From positions 8,436,501-8,496,500 of the forward strand of contig NC_092582.1 of assembly GCF_037975245.1 (NCBI RefSeq): DNA of 60,000 bases, in the 5' to 3' direction. The DNA is from Apostichopus japonicus (Eukaryota > Echinodermata > Holothuroidea > Aspidochirotida > Stichopodidae). The notes beneath the pieces are model-generated. The model saw only the letters and a program-made list of their open reading frames with translations, had not been told where the DNA came from and searched no databases. Below are positions 23,539 to 36,605 of the stretch, piece after piece; position 1 is the stretch's first letter, and each line of letters starts with the position of its first letter. A program made the translations under genes and the position numbers.

Positions 23539-26313
23539 TTAAGGCGACCAAATGGTTTTACGATGATGACATGAAGCCCGCCACCAGTTGTTAATGTCCA
23601 TAATTTCAGGCTGGGTTTGACCTGTTTTGAAAACCCGTTCATCTATCTCCTCCAACTTTTTCACAATTCCACAGAAGAAGTCTTGCGCAGTATGTGCTTG
23701 GCATTGGTTATAACTTTCTACCGATCCTTTTTTCTTCCATTCAAAATATTCATTATAAGCTGTATCATTCTTATCAAGATATTTGATATAATCCGCCAGA
23801 TCCGACATATTTTTATAATCACTGATATGAATAAACGAATATGGAGGCGCTACCTTCTCGTAATCTTTACGTGTTGTGCCATAAACTATCGGCACCATAT
23901 CTTTACGCAGTCCTTTATCCCAAAATTTCTCCGTGATATAGTCCTCACATTCACTGTTCTCTAACGACAAGTAAAATTTATGACTGCTCAAGATTCGGTC
24001 ACATGCTTCACTATTCCGTGGACATTTCAATTTTCCACATGCGCCGTACGTATCGACTTGAACATATTTCTGAAGATCCCGTACAAATTTGGTCCTACCC
24101 CAAGATGTCACCCCACAGTTTGACGCCATCCAGGCCACCAATCTCGTCTTTCCAGCCGCCCAATTTCGATTGTCACTTTGAGGGATTTCCGGTGAATTCC
24201 CAAAGTACCTTCCATACGGAATGGTGACTTCTGAATCGGTATGGAATGTCATTGACCAGTTGTAAGCCATTTGGGAAGGGTTCTCTGATTTCATTTTTCT
24301 GGAGTGCAGAGGGCTCTCTTTGGACATGTAAATCCACATCTGACCATCTGGTCGATTTCTGTAAACGGAGAGAAAAAGAATCCATCAATTCAGTCAGGAA
24401 GGAAGCAGGGAACCTTTATCCTTCTGGTGCAATGAGTTCATCGGGATATTACTTATGAACATTGAATCAATTTTTTTCTCAAAAGGAATAGGCATATATT
24501 CAATATTTGAAAATTAAGCAGGTTAGGTCGAAAGCAAATGTTCCCATTTTTTTTTATTAGTTCATGGGCAAGGGCGATGCAGTATTAATTGTTAGTTACA
24601 GTATAGCATGCCATCTGCAAGCCAAGTAATTTTTAGCTTTAAAGTGTCAAGTGTAGCACAACGTATAGATTACTTTGACCTTATGCGTAGATTATCTGAA
24701 ATTCCATATCTGTTTTTGTAGTAACTTTCATATAAAATAACAATAAAAAATAACTTTAAGTTCGCATAAATTTGATAGCATCCAAATCAAAACATCTAAC
24801 CACATGACAGTTGTAACATAATATTATCCACACATTTCTCATACGTTGTTGACTATGTTAGAAATATTGTACGTTAAGGCGGAATATTTACACTTTGACA
24901 AAATTGACCACTTCAAGCAAAATGGAAGACAAAAAATTCTTAGTGAGGCTATTTTATAAGCAGAGTTCATTTTGCAAATTTAACAAGAAAGTCTACTTAA
25001 ACTAATAATTTTTTTAAACCCCCCTCCCCCAATTACGAGCCTATATCTTTGCAGGAGGGTGGAGTTGTAATGTTCTATTATCTAAAGACATCTGAAACTA
25101 AGCTAGATTTAATTTCATTTATTTGTTTTTCCAAAACAACATATAACCATATCTTGAAGTTGGAAGTAAAATACAATAATGATTAGAACCATGATATCGC
25201 CTAAAAACCAAAAGGATAATTTCTTCAGGGAAACGCTCATAGGCACAGTATACCTCAATTTCAATACCTATAGCTGCGTTTGTTATATATGAATATAATC
25301 CCCTATATATTGAAAGTAAACATTATCCTCTATTCACCCTGCGCGAGATTCTCTGGGAGTGAAATATCGAAAAGTATTTGACGTCACAAACTGCAAAATC
25401 TAAGGTAAAATCCAGTCCTAAAACGGTTTGTAGGTTAGGTAGAAGAAGAAATTACATAAGTAGACTGGGGAAGCGAAAGAAAGGAAATAAAGTCAAATCT
25501 TTAAAACTCTGTAGTAATATCTCTGTATGGACTAACGTCATTATTTCCATTTGAAATAAACAATGGGTTTGCTACAATGGAACAATTGACACATGATACG
25601 GTCATCTCTTTCAAATATTTTAATGAAATTATTGATAGCCGAAAAAGGAGTAGTTTTAATTTCAAAGAGAACATCTTGGTCATAGAAATAGCGAATGGGG
25701 ATGAAACATACTGATGAGGACCTTTTCCTGTAGTATTACGACGAGAAATAATTCCTTTTTTTTACCTTGCGATATCTTCCCAGCGCCACGTTCCTTTGTG
25801 ATGCAGAATGACTGCGTGGCTCGTAGCTAACCTCTGATAGGAATTACTGTGTATGTACCGTGCCTTACAGTTAGTGTTAGCACAGTCATAGTCCTGCTCA
25901 GGGAAGGCAAAAGCGATTTTAGACCAGAGTTGTATTTGTTTCACGCAATTAGAACGTATTCCGTCTTTTCTTGTTGGTGACGATGAGTTGGTTACAATTC
26001 CACCGCTAAATCCACCAATTCCTAGCGGTGCTTGGTGAGATGTTTTGTCAATTGAGTCTGAAGTTGGCGAAGATAATCTCTCAGAGGGAGGATATGTTGT
26101 CTGCTTAGATTCATTGAACATAGAAATAACCGGTATAAGCGATGGAGTCCTCATTTGATCAGCCACCACTAACCTGGCATCAATTTTTCGGTAGGATGGA
26201 GGCTGGTAGGTGTAAATTTGTACGGAATTTCTGCCATTTTCCCAATAACTTGCAGTCATCGCCAAAATGAAAGTCAATAATGATACAATGGTGGTATGTA
26301 GCCTGCCCTCCAT
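23539..26313 (-). CDS. Alpha-1,3-fucosyltransferase (GT10), copy 1, two coding exons
   Basis: Exon 1 is 26,313-25,766 and exon 2 is 24,358-23,539. The 1,407-bp GT-AG intron is in phase 2 (donor GCAAG/GTAAAA, acceptor TTTACAG/AAATCG). The product is 455 residues. I chose ACAATGG at 26,313 as start: it has ideal context and puts a signal anchor at residues about 6-24, then a Ser/Pro/Thr stem, giving a type II Golgi protein. GT10 landmarks: HHK at 171-173, RPDGQ at 185-189 followed by IYMSKESP, YNWSM at 215-219, IPYGRY at 229-234, VAWMASNC at 257-264, and FYLSLENSECEDYITEKFW at 311-329 (donor-binding region), then SFIHI and LADYIKYLDKND. The residue after HH is Lys, where vertebrate enzymes have Arg (alpha-1,3) or Trp (alpha-1,4), so linkage is inferred. 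Length fits the family. Enzymes of this family transfer fucose from GDP-fucose to N-acetylglucosamine-containing glycans. Confidence 0.92.
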
Positions 26314-27983
26314 TGTTCCAATTGCAGAAGCAAAAGCCAGCACCCGACTATAAAATACTTCCCTAGTATTAGCTAATACGGTGTACGTATGAATCCTGAC
26401 GTTGTCGTTAGGAAGATTCGTTTGTATTAAGAGTTAAGATTCATTTTTGTTTGAGCGAATCCGGCACTATCACCCCAGTTCTGAAATCAAAAGAATTAAA
26501 ATATTTATCAAGGTGTATGCATCCTTGTTATAACAATGAACTTTTTTTGCGGACATGTGAGTGAAGGTTCGGTAATGCGGTGGACAGCGTGGCGACGTTT
26601 TTACTATAGGAACCCCTCACCCCCTCCGCCCCCGCACCCCATCCGGGTTCTTAGTCCCACCAAACCTCCCCATATGTATTAAATGGAAGTTGAAAATTAA
26701 AGTTGCAATAAAAGTTGCAAGTTACATTTAAGTCTAACTGTGCTAATAAGGGTACCGCTCTTCTCAAAATCAACAGATAAACTCCCCACCTCCACCTCCC
26801 CCTCTCCCTCCCTCTCTTTCTCTGCGATCAAAATTGGGCAGGTGAGGTACTTACTCCACTGGAAGGTCTGATAAAGATATATGTTACATAGTACATATAG
26901 TTTCTAATTATTCAATACAAAATAAAGACAGTCAACTTTATAAAGTGATATATTTTTGTTTAACACTTTAAAATGTGTTATATAGTGTGATTATTTTACT
27001 GAAAAATGATAGGAAGGTTAAAATGATAACTTCAGACAGGGGTGCAACTTCCTCTTTCGTAATGGAGAGATGGGAAGGGGGGCGAGTGAGAGGATGGGGT
27101 AATTATGTTAAGTCTTCCAATAGTCTGTAATAGTTATCTGAGCAATTTTGGTCAAATCGACGGTGCTTAAATTCAAAATTGTGCTAAACTTTTGGCACAG
27201 CCCGAAAGAATATTACGTTTTTGGCTGTAGACACACACTTAAATGTTGATGTTTAGGAGAGCTTTAAAACAAAGCTATCATTCATTACTTACTATAATTC
27301 TTGTAAATATTCTCTGACACTAAAGAGGAGCAAATGACGAAACTGAGAATGACGAAACTAAGAATGTCAACCTGTGAAAGTAACAGATAACGTTTATAAT
27401 AAAAAGGACATACCTGTATAAACAATGAACAAAAAAAAAAAACAACAACTTTGATTCACGTATAGGCTATTCATTAAGAGTCATCCGTGTCCTTCTCCTG
27501 TATGCAGCAACACATCCCGAAATTCAACTTTCATTCGTCATCGTTAACCATGTCTTTAACATTAAGTTTAAGTTAACGTATTGGCTGAAGAATCCAGGAG
27601 TATATAACAATAATTTTGTTTTCAACTAGCTCCATTTACAGAGCGCTCTACATGACGGTCTATATATTTGAATCCATGAATGCATTCACACAACAAAAAC
27701 ACACACTGCACTCATTATAAAAGTATGAACAGTATTGAGAAGCCAGTAAGTTTGCGTGACGTAATCATATCGATTTCTTCATCGACTTCTAAAGGCAATA
27801 AATACACTCTACCCTGTTCAAACAGTTCCATTGTTGACTGAGCCAGATAGGCAGCTGGATAAATCATGCAAATCCATAATGTCCTATCGACCTTTGGTTA
27901 GACTTGAAATAAAAAGGCCACGAGAGATGTGAATAACTAGAGCCAGTCAACAGTAGTAACTCTGCAGTGTGTTAAGTCGAAAA

Positions 27984-28163
27984 CCCTTCTTTTTTTTTTA
28001 AAGAAATGTCACCCAGGAAAGAATCTGGGCACGAAAACCAAACTACCAAACGTCTGATCCGCTCTCAACCCCCAGTCCCCTTACATCGAGACTGTGACTG
28101 TGGGATCATCGTCGGGTGTGTATCACAATTCTCCTCGAAAGGGAACATATACTTCACATGATA
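27984..28163 (-). mobile_element. U2-related retroposon, unit 1 copy (head truncated)
   Basis: Flanked by the 10-bp direct repeat AAGTCGAAAA (27,974-27,983 and 28,164-28,173). Read on the minus strand, it starts ATCATGTGAAGTATATGTTC, runs through about 150 bp shared with 49,790-49,615, then a hairpin (CCCAGATTCTTTCCTGGG) and an A-rich tail, and ends at the repeat. It lacks the U2-like first 25 nt that the 49.6-kb copy has. Target duplication plus an A-rich 3' tail is the signature of LINE-mobilised RNA. Confidence 0.6.
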
Positions 28164-28821
28164 AAGTCGAAAATAGTACACATCCAGAGGTAACGGAAGT
28201 CGATGTCACTAACGTACTACGGACACTTATAGCCAATTTGCCCCATATTCAGTACATTTATTGTGTGTAATGTATACTCATTACAAAGTCTGTTGACATT
28301 TTTCGAATGCTCCAGCCATTTCCAAGATATACACATTTGAAGTTTTGATAACTTTGGGAAACTCATTAACTATGGGCAAACTGCGATGGTCAAAATAATA
28401 ATAAGTTAAAACCTTGTAATTGCAACCCACATGTCATGCATATTATGTGATGTTCATATCTTCAAAGAAGACAAAACATTTCAAACAAAACACATGAGGT
28501 TACAAACCTGTGTTCCGTGTCCTTGTAACGAAGGTTGTAAAAACAAAACGAATAACATAACAGAAAATAATTAAGCAGTCACTCCCTTTTCCACCATCAA
28601 TGTGCATAATTAGCTAATGTTTATTCATAAATAAAACTAAAATTATACAGCCAATCCTCACGTGACAGTATATTTCTCAAGAGAACCGTTTTGTACACAG
28701 TTAAATATGTCGAGCAATGTCATCATGCATGATACAGCCCAATGAATGACGTATCTTGTGGACCGGGAAAAAACCTATGGTTAGGGTTAACCCCTAGGAG
28801 TGATTAGGATAACCTTATTCA

Positions 28822-29271
28822 GTGGCGTAGGAAGCTACTTTTGAGTGGGGGGGGGGGGCTGAAGACTGCTGGCCGGCCTGGGGGTTTCCCCCTCCCCTTT
28901 GGATTTGTTTGCATTTCCAGGTGGCCTCAGATGCAATTTGGTGCAATATAGCACATCTTCAACCCCCACTCCATTTTGTAAATAATTTTGCATTTTCACC
29001 TGGCCTTAAATGCAATTTGGTGCTCCAAATGAGATTTTTTTCTCATTTGGAAATGAAAAAGGGGTTTTCTGACTTGCGAAGCGGGGGGGGGGGGGGCGGA
29101 ATGATACTTCCGCCCCCATATTTTTCACTGGGGGATGGCGCCCCCAGCCCCCCGGTTCCTACGCCCTTGTCTCGAACACAAAGTAGTAATTACACCCCCT
29201 CCCCTTAGACCCCTCACCCAGGCCGGCCATCAGTCTTCAGCCCCCCACTCAAAAGTACCTTCCTACGCCAC
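28822..29271. mobile_element. Rearranged hAT element, inverted plus partial second copy (unit 1)
   Basis: A whole element in reverse orientation (CAGTGGCGTAGGAAGC at 28,822 to CCTACGCCCTTG at about 29,171) is followed by its 8-bp target sequence and 16 bp of flank, also inverted. Then comes a partial forward copy ending TTCCTACGCCACTG at about 29,273 and GTTCGAGA. The unit 2 counterpart (49,821-50,193) is a simple single insertion. The outer parts of the unit 1 structure form an inverted repeat of about 70 bp. Confidence 0.75.
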
Positions 29272-32215
29272 TGGTTCGAGATATATTTAACAAGTGTTAC
29301 AGGACATGAATAGAATTTACTGTACGGGCTAAGAGTATCGGGTGCCATGAGAGAGAAACTATAAGAATGTAGTTCAGCATACACCGTGCAATGCCTCATT
29401 ACTATATATTGTCTGTGGCACCTCAGTCTCTACTTATTACAAGTTCCTGCAAGGTCTAACAAAAGCAAATGTAAGTTACACCGAGTTAAAACGACCACTT
29501 GACCATTAGCAACGAGTAGTTTTGAATAAAAACCAACAAGGGGCTGGGGTTGGGGGAGGGGGTGGTGAGCCATTTTACTCGAATCAAATCTATATCAAGA
29601 TTGTTCAGGTTAGTACTACAAGGTAAATTTCTGAGTTGCAATGAATTGCCACTCATCTACACTGGAACACCTATCTGTTCATTCAAATAAGAAATAATAT
29701 CTAACGACAAGATTTGAAATATTCCTGTTCAAATACTTATGTGATAAAGAACCATGCCTATACTAGACTTGCAAACCTATGTCCACAGAACCTTGATTAA
29801 GAAGTATGTGATGAAGTGTGTTAGAGTTCAAGTGTAATCAAATAATGTAATTAAACATTGCAATAAAACAATAAATGAAGCGAGATCGGCAATCTTGAAC
29901 TTGGACTTTGTTCTATATATGATTAATAAGACGTGGAATGTCAGCGTCAATGCCACTATCTTTTCTAAACATTGACCAATAACGAACGGGTAATCTTCAC
30001 AAACAGACATTTGGACTGGTAGGGACAATTTTTGTCGTCAAACACATGTCATGTATAGAGCATTGAAAGGGCAACATTAATGTGAATTTAATGTTTTCAA
30101 ATTTATAACTAATTTAACTGCTATGAAATTATACTTAAAAACATTATAAAACAACCCATTGAGTTGCAGATCTCAATTGGGCTGCATGACCTTTGACCGC
30201 TGACGCTATGATTTCATCACTCACATGCCCAGGTCTACATGCACTCACCAAGTTTGGAGACTATTGAGTTCTCACGAATGTGACATCACCCTCATGATTA
30301 TAGTGCTGATAGTCGTAATCGATTAATCACCAGTAGTCGCGATTACACTTTGGAAGTTTGATAAATCGCCCTCAAAACCTAAGTTGCGATACTCGACCAC
30401 AAGCTAACACTACACATAAGTTGCTATTGAAAAATAGCTTAAGCTATTAAATCAACACTAAAGCAGTTTGTCAGCAAGTATCGCAATACGTATATACAGG
30501 TTCTCACAATGCTACACTATAGCACTGAGTTTTTAGAGTTTTTAGAGTGTATTTCCACATCTCACCCGGGTAAATTGCATGATGTGAAATGAGCATAAAC
30601 CATCAATATATTGTCATTCAACAAACGACATGGCGGCCATTACTGTTCTGTATAGTTGGTCATAATTCAGATGTCTTTTGGAAAGCAACGACACCGGTGA
30701 AAGGGGATGAAATTTCAAGAAGGATTTTCATTGTAATGTGGAGGTTTGCATGGAAGGCTTATATTAGAGCAAACAATTGTCAAGATACGGTACTGCATTG
30801 AGACAATTGATACATATTTCCCCATGTTTCTTAGATCCGGTAATAACAAATGCTACAGGCAATTAGATTATCACATGTTTAATCAAATTAAATTTAAAAC
30901 ACCGAATGGAGGATATGCTTCAATAAAATACATGCCGCATGATTGGGCTTTTGGAAACTTGCGCGTGGACCGCATATACGACCCTCGGGCCTTTGTTGTG
31001 ACATCGTAAAGATAAGCCGAGGAGAGTGTTTCAAATGGACGAATTGAACACCTTTATTATATATATGAGTTAGCGACCTAGGGCGAAAGGGAAAAGCCCT
31101 ACACTACGACACCGGGAGGCGAAGCTCCCGGAATCTCGTTCGTTTCTAGTTCTCTCGTAAAGAAGAAAGTCACTGGTTAGAACTTGGAGGGAAGGCATGT
31201 CAATTTCTTGAATTAGAATATACGCTATCGCCTTCTATATAATAAAAAGATCTTTCTTTATCTTTGCCTTTGCTTAGCAAATTTAGAAGGCATAATAATG
31301 ACATCATTTACCCCTAATCCTCTGGTTCCTACGTTACTGCTTTAATCATGTATCAAGCTTAAGAAATGATCACTGCTTCAAAAATATTGACATCTGTTAG
31401 AATGATCGTCTTTGAAAGCATAGAGGGTAGTATCAGGTCATGCGCCGCTACCGAAACATTGTTTATGTAGGCTCAGTATCTCATACACTTGTGTTTTGGA
31501 AAATATTGTCGTCTTGATCATTAATATACTAACATTAATATACCAGACCCATGATAACAATTTTTGCACTTTACGTCTAAAAAGATAACAAACAATTACT
31601 TAATATACGCGATCATTTTTAACAATGTTACAAACCGTTATTCTTCGAACTTATTGCTTGTTCTCCACCACTGGATTCAGCATAAAAGTTCTGGCTTTTC
31701 TTCTAATAAAGATACAAATGGCAGCTATAACCACTCCCTGAGCGAAAACATGCCAGGTCATCACGGATAAAATAAACTCAGATATACCAGCTACGGTACA
31801 TATATGTTTATATATATATAAAGGCGAAGAACAGAAACTCTTTTCCAGATGCACACTGTGAACCCTCACTTTATAACCTGATAACCTGTCTAGTATAGGC
31901 AAACATGGAACAGCCAGTTAAAGTTGGTTCTAGCTTGTAGACGGAGAGCTTTTGTTTTATGGTCACATGACCTATGCGACTCATGTCATTTTACTCCGCA
32001 AAGCCCTGTTTATAACCAATTGCTTACAGGTAGCAAACTCATTATAGAGTCTATATCGAGCAGCACGAGTGTTCTTCCGTAGGGAGAGAGTCGGAAAGTA
32101 TCAGGAGAACATCTTTTTTGATATGTTATTTATACACAAAATCTGTTTTACGTGCTTGGATGTTGAAGTGCATGAATGTAAGTACAGCAAAAGGGGCGCC
32201 TTGTCTGCGATAAGC

Positions 32216-32483
32216 CCTGATATGTCGAACTAAAATTGGACATATGTAAGTTTCTCGTGATTGGATGAAATCTACATATGAAGAAGAAATCCGCATAAAT
32301 CCATTTAAATTGACGTATGCCGGCTTCTCGTGCTCTCTTTCGACGGCTTTAGTCACATGTCGTTTCCTAGTGCACGTAACAATGTCTTCCAATGAGAGCA
32401 CGGAAACCGACATATGTCAATTTAATTCGACATATGTCGATTTTATCGACATATGTCGATTTCATCCAATCAGAGCACAATAA
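32216..32483. mobile_element. Fold-back (MITE-like) element, unit 2 copy
   Basis: Duplicate of the 5,222 element with the same nested inverted repeats. Here several arms are closer to perfect palindromes (GACATATGTC, repeated three times near 32,409-32,460). Confidence 0.55.
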
Positions 32484-32511
32484 ACTAGTATGTACTAAGT
32501 AATGTCGGTAT

Positions 32512-32850
32512 GCCCAGGAATGCCACTGGGAACGCCACTGGGAATGCCACTGGGAATGCCACTGAGAATGCCACTAGGAATGCCACTGGGAATGCCAACT
32601 GGGAATGCCACTAGAAATGCCACTGAGAATGCCACTGGGAATGCCACTGGGAATGCAACTGAGAACGCCATTGGGAATGCCATTTGGGAATGATTAAAGA
32701 GTAACCCTAAGATTGGTAACTAGGAATGCCATTTGGGAATAATATTGGGAATGCCATTTGAGACTGTCATTTGGGAATGTCATTTGGGAATGCCGCTGGG
32801 AATGCCATTTTGGAATAATATTGGGAATGTCATCTGGCAATGTCATTTGT
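32512..32850. repeat. 12-bp minisatellite, unit 2
   Basis: Same GGAATGCCACTG array as at 5,525, with a slightly different number and order of variant units and one extra base that shifts the frame near 32,597. Confidence 0.9.
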
Positions 32851-33302
32851 GAGAGATTACTTATAGCTCTGTAATTTGCAAAACAAGTACCAAGCCCGGA
32901 ATTCTTTTTAAGAGAGGTGGATGATGGCACACTTAAAGGTCATATACTCATAGGGAACTCGCATGTGCAAGAGAGGCAGATTAACTATACCTAGTAACAA
33001 AAGAGACCATAACATCTAAACAACCTTTTAGTAAATTAAGAAGTGGGAATGGGGTCAATAGGACATGAGGCATCTGAGCTAGACATTATAATGCCCCTGA
33101 CGTCATCTTCAGACAAAGGCTTAAAATTCGACAAAGTTGAAGTATCCTTGTAGAAATATGTAAAGGGATATGAGGTGGATAACAATTTCATGTAGCCACC
33201 AGTTTGGAAGAAATCGTGGATGACGTTTAGTCATGTGATATTGTCATTACTTGATTGATATCTTGAAGGTAAACTTATATTGACATTCATAATTTCGCTT
33301 AC

Positions 33303-33480
33303 CTGAAGATTATCTGTTCCTGAAGGCATGTATGATCCCAGTACATAGTTCGAAGGTCAACTAATGTTGATATTGCCGATTTTACATGACTGATTGCGTA
33401 GTGACGATGAGCCCGACCACTAGAAGCGACACACGCCAGTGTATAAGCTGAAGGATTTGGCGTTATGAACTGATAGATAA
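33303..33480 (-). CDS. Candidate internal exon, 178 nt (unit 2)
   Basis: Unit 2 version of the exon at 6,266-6,443, with the same acceptor and donor and an open frame. It differs in three residues that I can see (an R to S change and a KR to TC pair), all amino-acid-changing, which suggests weak constraint. Confidence 0.45.
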
Positions 33481-33573
33481 CTGTAGGAAAAACACACATA
33501 ATATATATATATATATAGGTTGTATGTAGATCGTAACTCGTGTCGTCGTCTGCCGCTACGACCACTAAAACTA

Positions 33574-33588
33574 GTGTTACTACTACTG

Positions 33589-33628
<40 letters not shown>

Positions 33629-34024
33629 AACTACTACTACTACTACTACTTTTACTACTATACTACAACTACTACTATACTACTACTACTATACTACTAC
33701 TATACTACTACTACCATACTACTACTACTACTATTACTACCACTACTACTACTATACCACTACTACTACTACTACTGAACTACTTCTGCTACTACTACTT
33801 AAACTATTACTACGGCTGCCGCTACCACTATTGGTACTGCTACTACTACTACTACTACTACTATATACTACTACTATAACAAGTACTGAAACTACCGCTA
33901 CTATTGCTACTGCTGTCTGCACTACCACCTATACTACTACTACTATAATAACTACTAATACTACTACTACTACTACTACAACTACTACTACTACTATAAC
34001 TACTACAACTGCTACTACAACTAA
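33574..34024. repeat. (ACT)n microsatellite, unit 2
   Basis: Same array as in unit 1, shorter by about 145 bp, with the same non-repetitive island (CTTAAACTATTACTACGGCT) near 33,800. Confidence 0.95.
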
Positions 34025-34241
34025 ATGAAAAACAAGTGCACACACGCACATTCACAAATATACAAACATTGTTTTTTCTGTCTTCGACAGTGATCTGCAA
34101 ATTACAGACTTAGAAAAACCACTATAGTCCTACTTAACTCATTAACCACAGCAATGAAGTCACTATGTGGCGCTGCTTGAGTTATTCCAAACGTTCATTA
34201 TAGAATGGCTCTAGGCACATTACCTTTGATATGCTGTAGAC

Positions 34242-34731
34242 CAGGAGTTCCCTAACTGGGGCCCGTGCATGAACCCCCAGGGGTGCGTGAGTCCATCCCA
34301 GGGGGGTCGTGAGACGTTTCTGAAAATCAAAACTAAAATCTGATATATCATATAATTTAGTAATGTACAAAAGTCGTACCTATCGAAAAACAGGAGAATA
34401 AGTCTCATCGTGTGTAATGGGTGATCGATGCGTGATACTATTCGTGATCTGATCTTGAAGTTTCCAAATGAATATATGTTCTTATCTTTTTTTTCCATTA
34501 CAATATTACATTATGATCTTGATCTTTTACGAAGCACTGTTATGCGTATTATAGTATAATAATGACTCAGATCGTGTCTCGAAAAGTTGGGGGTTCGTCG
34601 ATAACTATGACATCCACTGAGGGTTCGTGGGGGGGGGGGGGAGTTAGGGAAACCCTGCTATATAGCATTATAAATTCGGAAATCAAGTTCCATTATTTGA
34701 GCAGCAGTTAAACACATCTGTTGAACTATGG

Positions 34732-34781
<50 letters not shown>

Positions 34782-35033
34782 TGCAAAGTGCGGCGATCAT
34801 CAGACAACTCATATAGATTTATTTATTTATCTATATATATATATATATACATCTGTGTATATATACATTATATATATATAATTCTATATATATAATTCTA
34901 TATATATAATTCTATATATATATATAGGTATAAGTATAATAATGACTCAGATCGTGTCTCGAAAAGTTGGGGCTTCGTGGACAACTCTGACATCCACTGG
35001 GGGTCCGTGGGGCATAAAGTTAAGGAAACCCTG
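34242..35033. mobile_element. Old non-autonomous hAT element, unit 2
   Basis: Same insertion as at 7,349, with TSD CTGTAGAC at 34,234-34,241 and 35,034-35,041. It is longer (792 bp) because of expanded TA arrays and a fuller internal duplication of the 3' end (34,931-35,033). Confidence 0.8.
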
Positions 35034-35567
35034 CTGTAGACCATTAAATACCACTGCTTTCATTCCAGGTTGTAATATAAACCTTTTTAATTTTTGAGAA
35101 ATAACTGAAATGATTATATGCTTGCAGTGTAGGACACACTTTGTTTATATCATTATAGCGTTGATTGTCATCCAGTGATACTCTGCTGTTAACATGAAGT
35201 AAAATGTTGTCTTATTAGAATGTATGCATTAGCATTTAGGCCTGCAATGAAGAGCCGACGTCCTAGCTCATTAAGTAATCATTTAATGGGCATCCAGAGA
35301 TATAAGATATTTTAATAGTGAATACCTTGAAAATCCGGAACCGCTATCGAAACGTTAAAAGCAGTCAAACCTTTTTTTCTCTTTGTTGTTGTTGTTGTTG
35401 TTGTTGTTATTTTGTATTTATCAAGAAGCAAGACCAAAACTCTGAATAACGTCAAGCTTTAAACATCTTTTCCTGGTTAAGCCCATCATGTAGCATTTTA
35501 TTTATGGCAAAGATATGGAGAATTTGTTGTAAATGACCGCCCTGTAAAAGTGTCAAATATGTTTGAT

Positions 35568-35790
35568 TTAGTAAATGACGTGTTGCGCCAGCGGAAATCT
35601 AGCGCGGGTATCATCGAGGTTGCAGTCTTGCAACACAGAAGATAAATTTTCTTCAAGTTCTGGTAATTGAGGTTTGGATGATTTGACTCGACTGAGATAC
35701 TCTGGTGCAGGGACTAAGACGAGCTTTTTTGCGTGTTTCATGTTTTGTTTCACTTGAATAATACACTACCAAGGGAAGGGAAGGTGGTAA
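35568..35790 (-). pseudogene. Small ORF of a decayed mobile element (unit 2)
   Basis: Nearly identical to the unit 1 copy at 8,522 (one changed residue near the N-terminus). Confidence 0.35.
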
Positions 35791-36254
35791 CTTTTAATTT
35801 AATGAATAAAAACAAATAAAAACAAAACCGGATAATGATTATTACTTTGCTGTTGACCTTTATTAAGTATATATCATTATAAATTCGAAAGTATGGTTAA
35901 GATATACATAATGGCTGGTCATACAATTCACACAAAGAGGCAAATTTGTTTCGTTTAAGCTCGTAAATACATTCAAATATCTAAATAACTTGTTTTAACA
36001 CCATCGCTCCCAACTTTACGTTTCATGTATAAGTATGATAAAGCGACCTTCTCTTGAACATATGTTTACATTTGATTGCCATGAAATCTAAATCCTCTAT
36101 TCTTCATTTGTACAGAAGCCTTATTGTGCAGAACACTTAAATAGCTTTCCTTTGTTAGGTCGGCCATGTTTCGATTAATACCTTTACAAGTAACTTGATC
36201 TTTATCCATAGGCGTACGAGGCGGGGGGGCAGGGGGGGCAGACTGCCCCCCCAA

Positions 36255-36410
36255 ATTTCCAGAGGACAAGAAATTCGGGCAAAAGTCCTGAAAAATTCGG
36301 GCAGCCTAAGAGGAGAAAAAATATATATATATATATATATTTTTTTTTTCTCCTCTTAGGCTGCCCGAATTTTTCAGGACTTTTGCCCGAATTTCTTGTC
36401 CTCTGGAAAT
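36255..36410. repeat. Long perfect inverted repeat (62-bp arms)
   Basis: The left arm begins ATTTCCAGAGGACAAG and the right arm is its exact reverse complement over 62 bp, ending CTTGTCCTCTGGAAAT. The centre is a (TA)n and poly-A/T spacer of about 32 bp. Transcribed, it would form a long double-stranded hairpin. Confidence 0.9.
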
Positions 36411-36605
36411 ATATATATATAAATATGCAGAAGCTTGCCCGAATTTTTTTCAAATTTTTGCCCGACAATTCCATGATTTTCTTTATTTAGCATCATGCTG
36501 CCCGAATATTTCCGTGTAACACCATCGTAAGCGCAGTTCATCTGGGCTACCACCCTTTTTGCACGATCAATTTTTTTTTCTAACTAGTCAATTGTATACC
36601 TGGAC

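Noticed and set aside
23617-23964. Plus-strand 115-residue ORF (also 43,792)
   Set aside because: Antisense shadow of fucosyltransferase exon 2.
26314-26343. Upstream extension of the fucosyltransferase start
   Set aside because: The ten extra residues would need a GTG start. The ATG at 26,313 has an ideal context and places the signal anchor normally.
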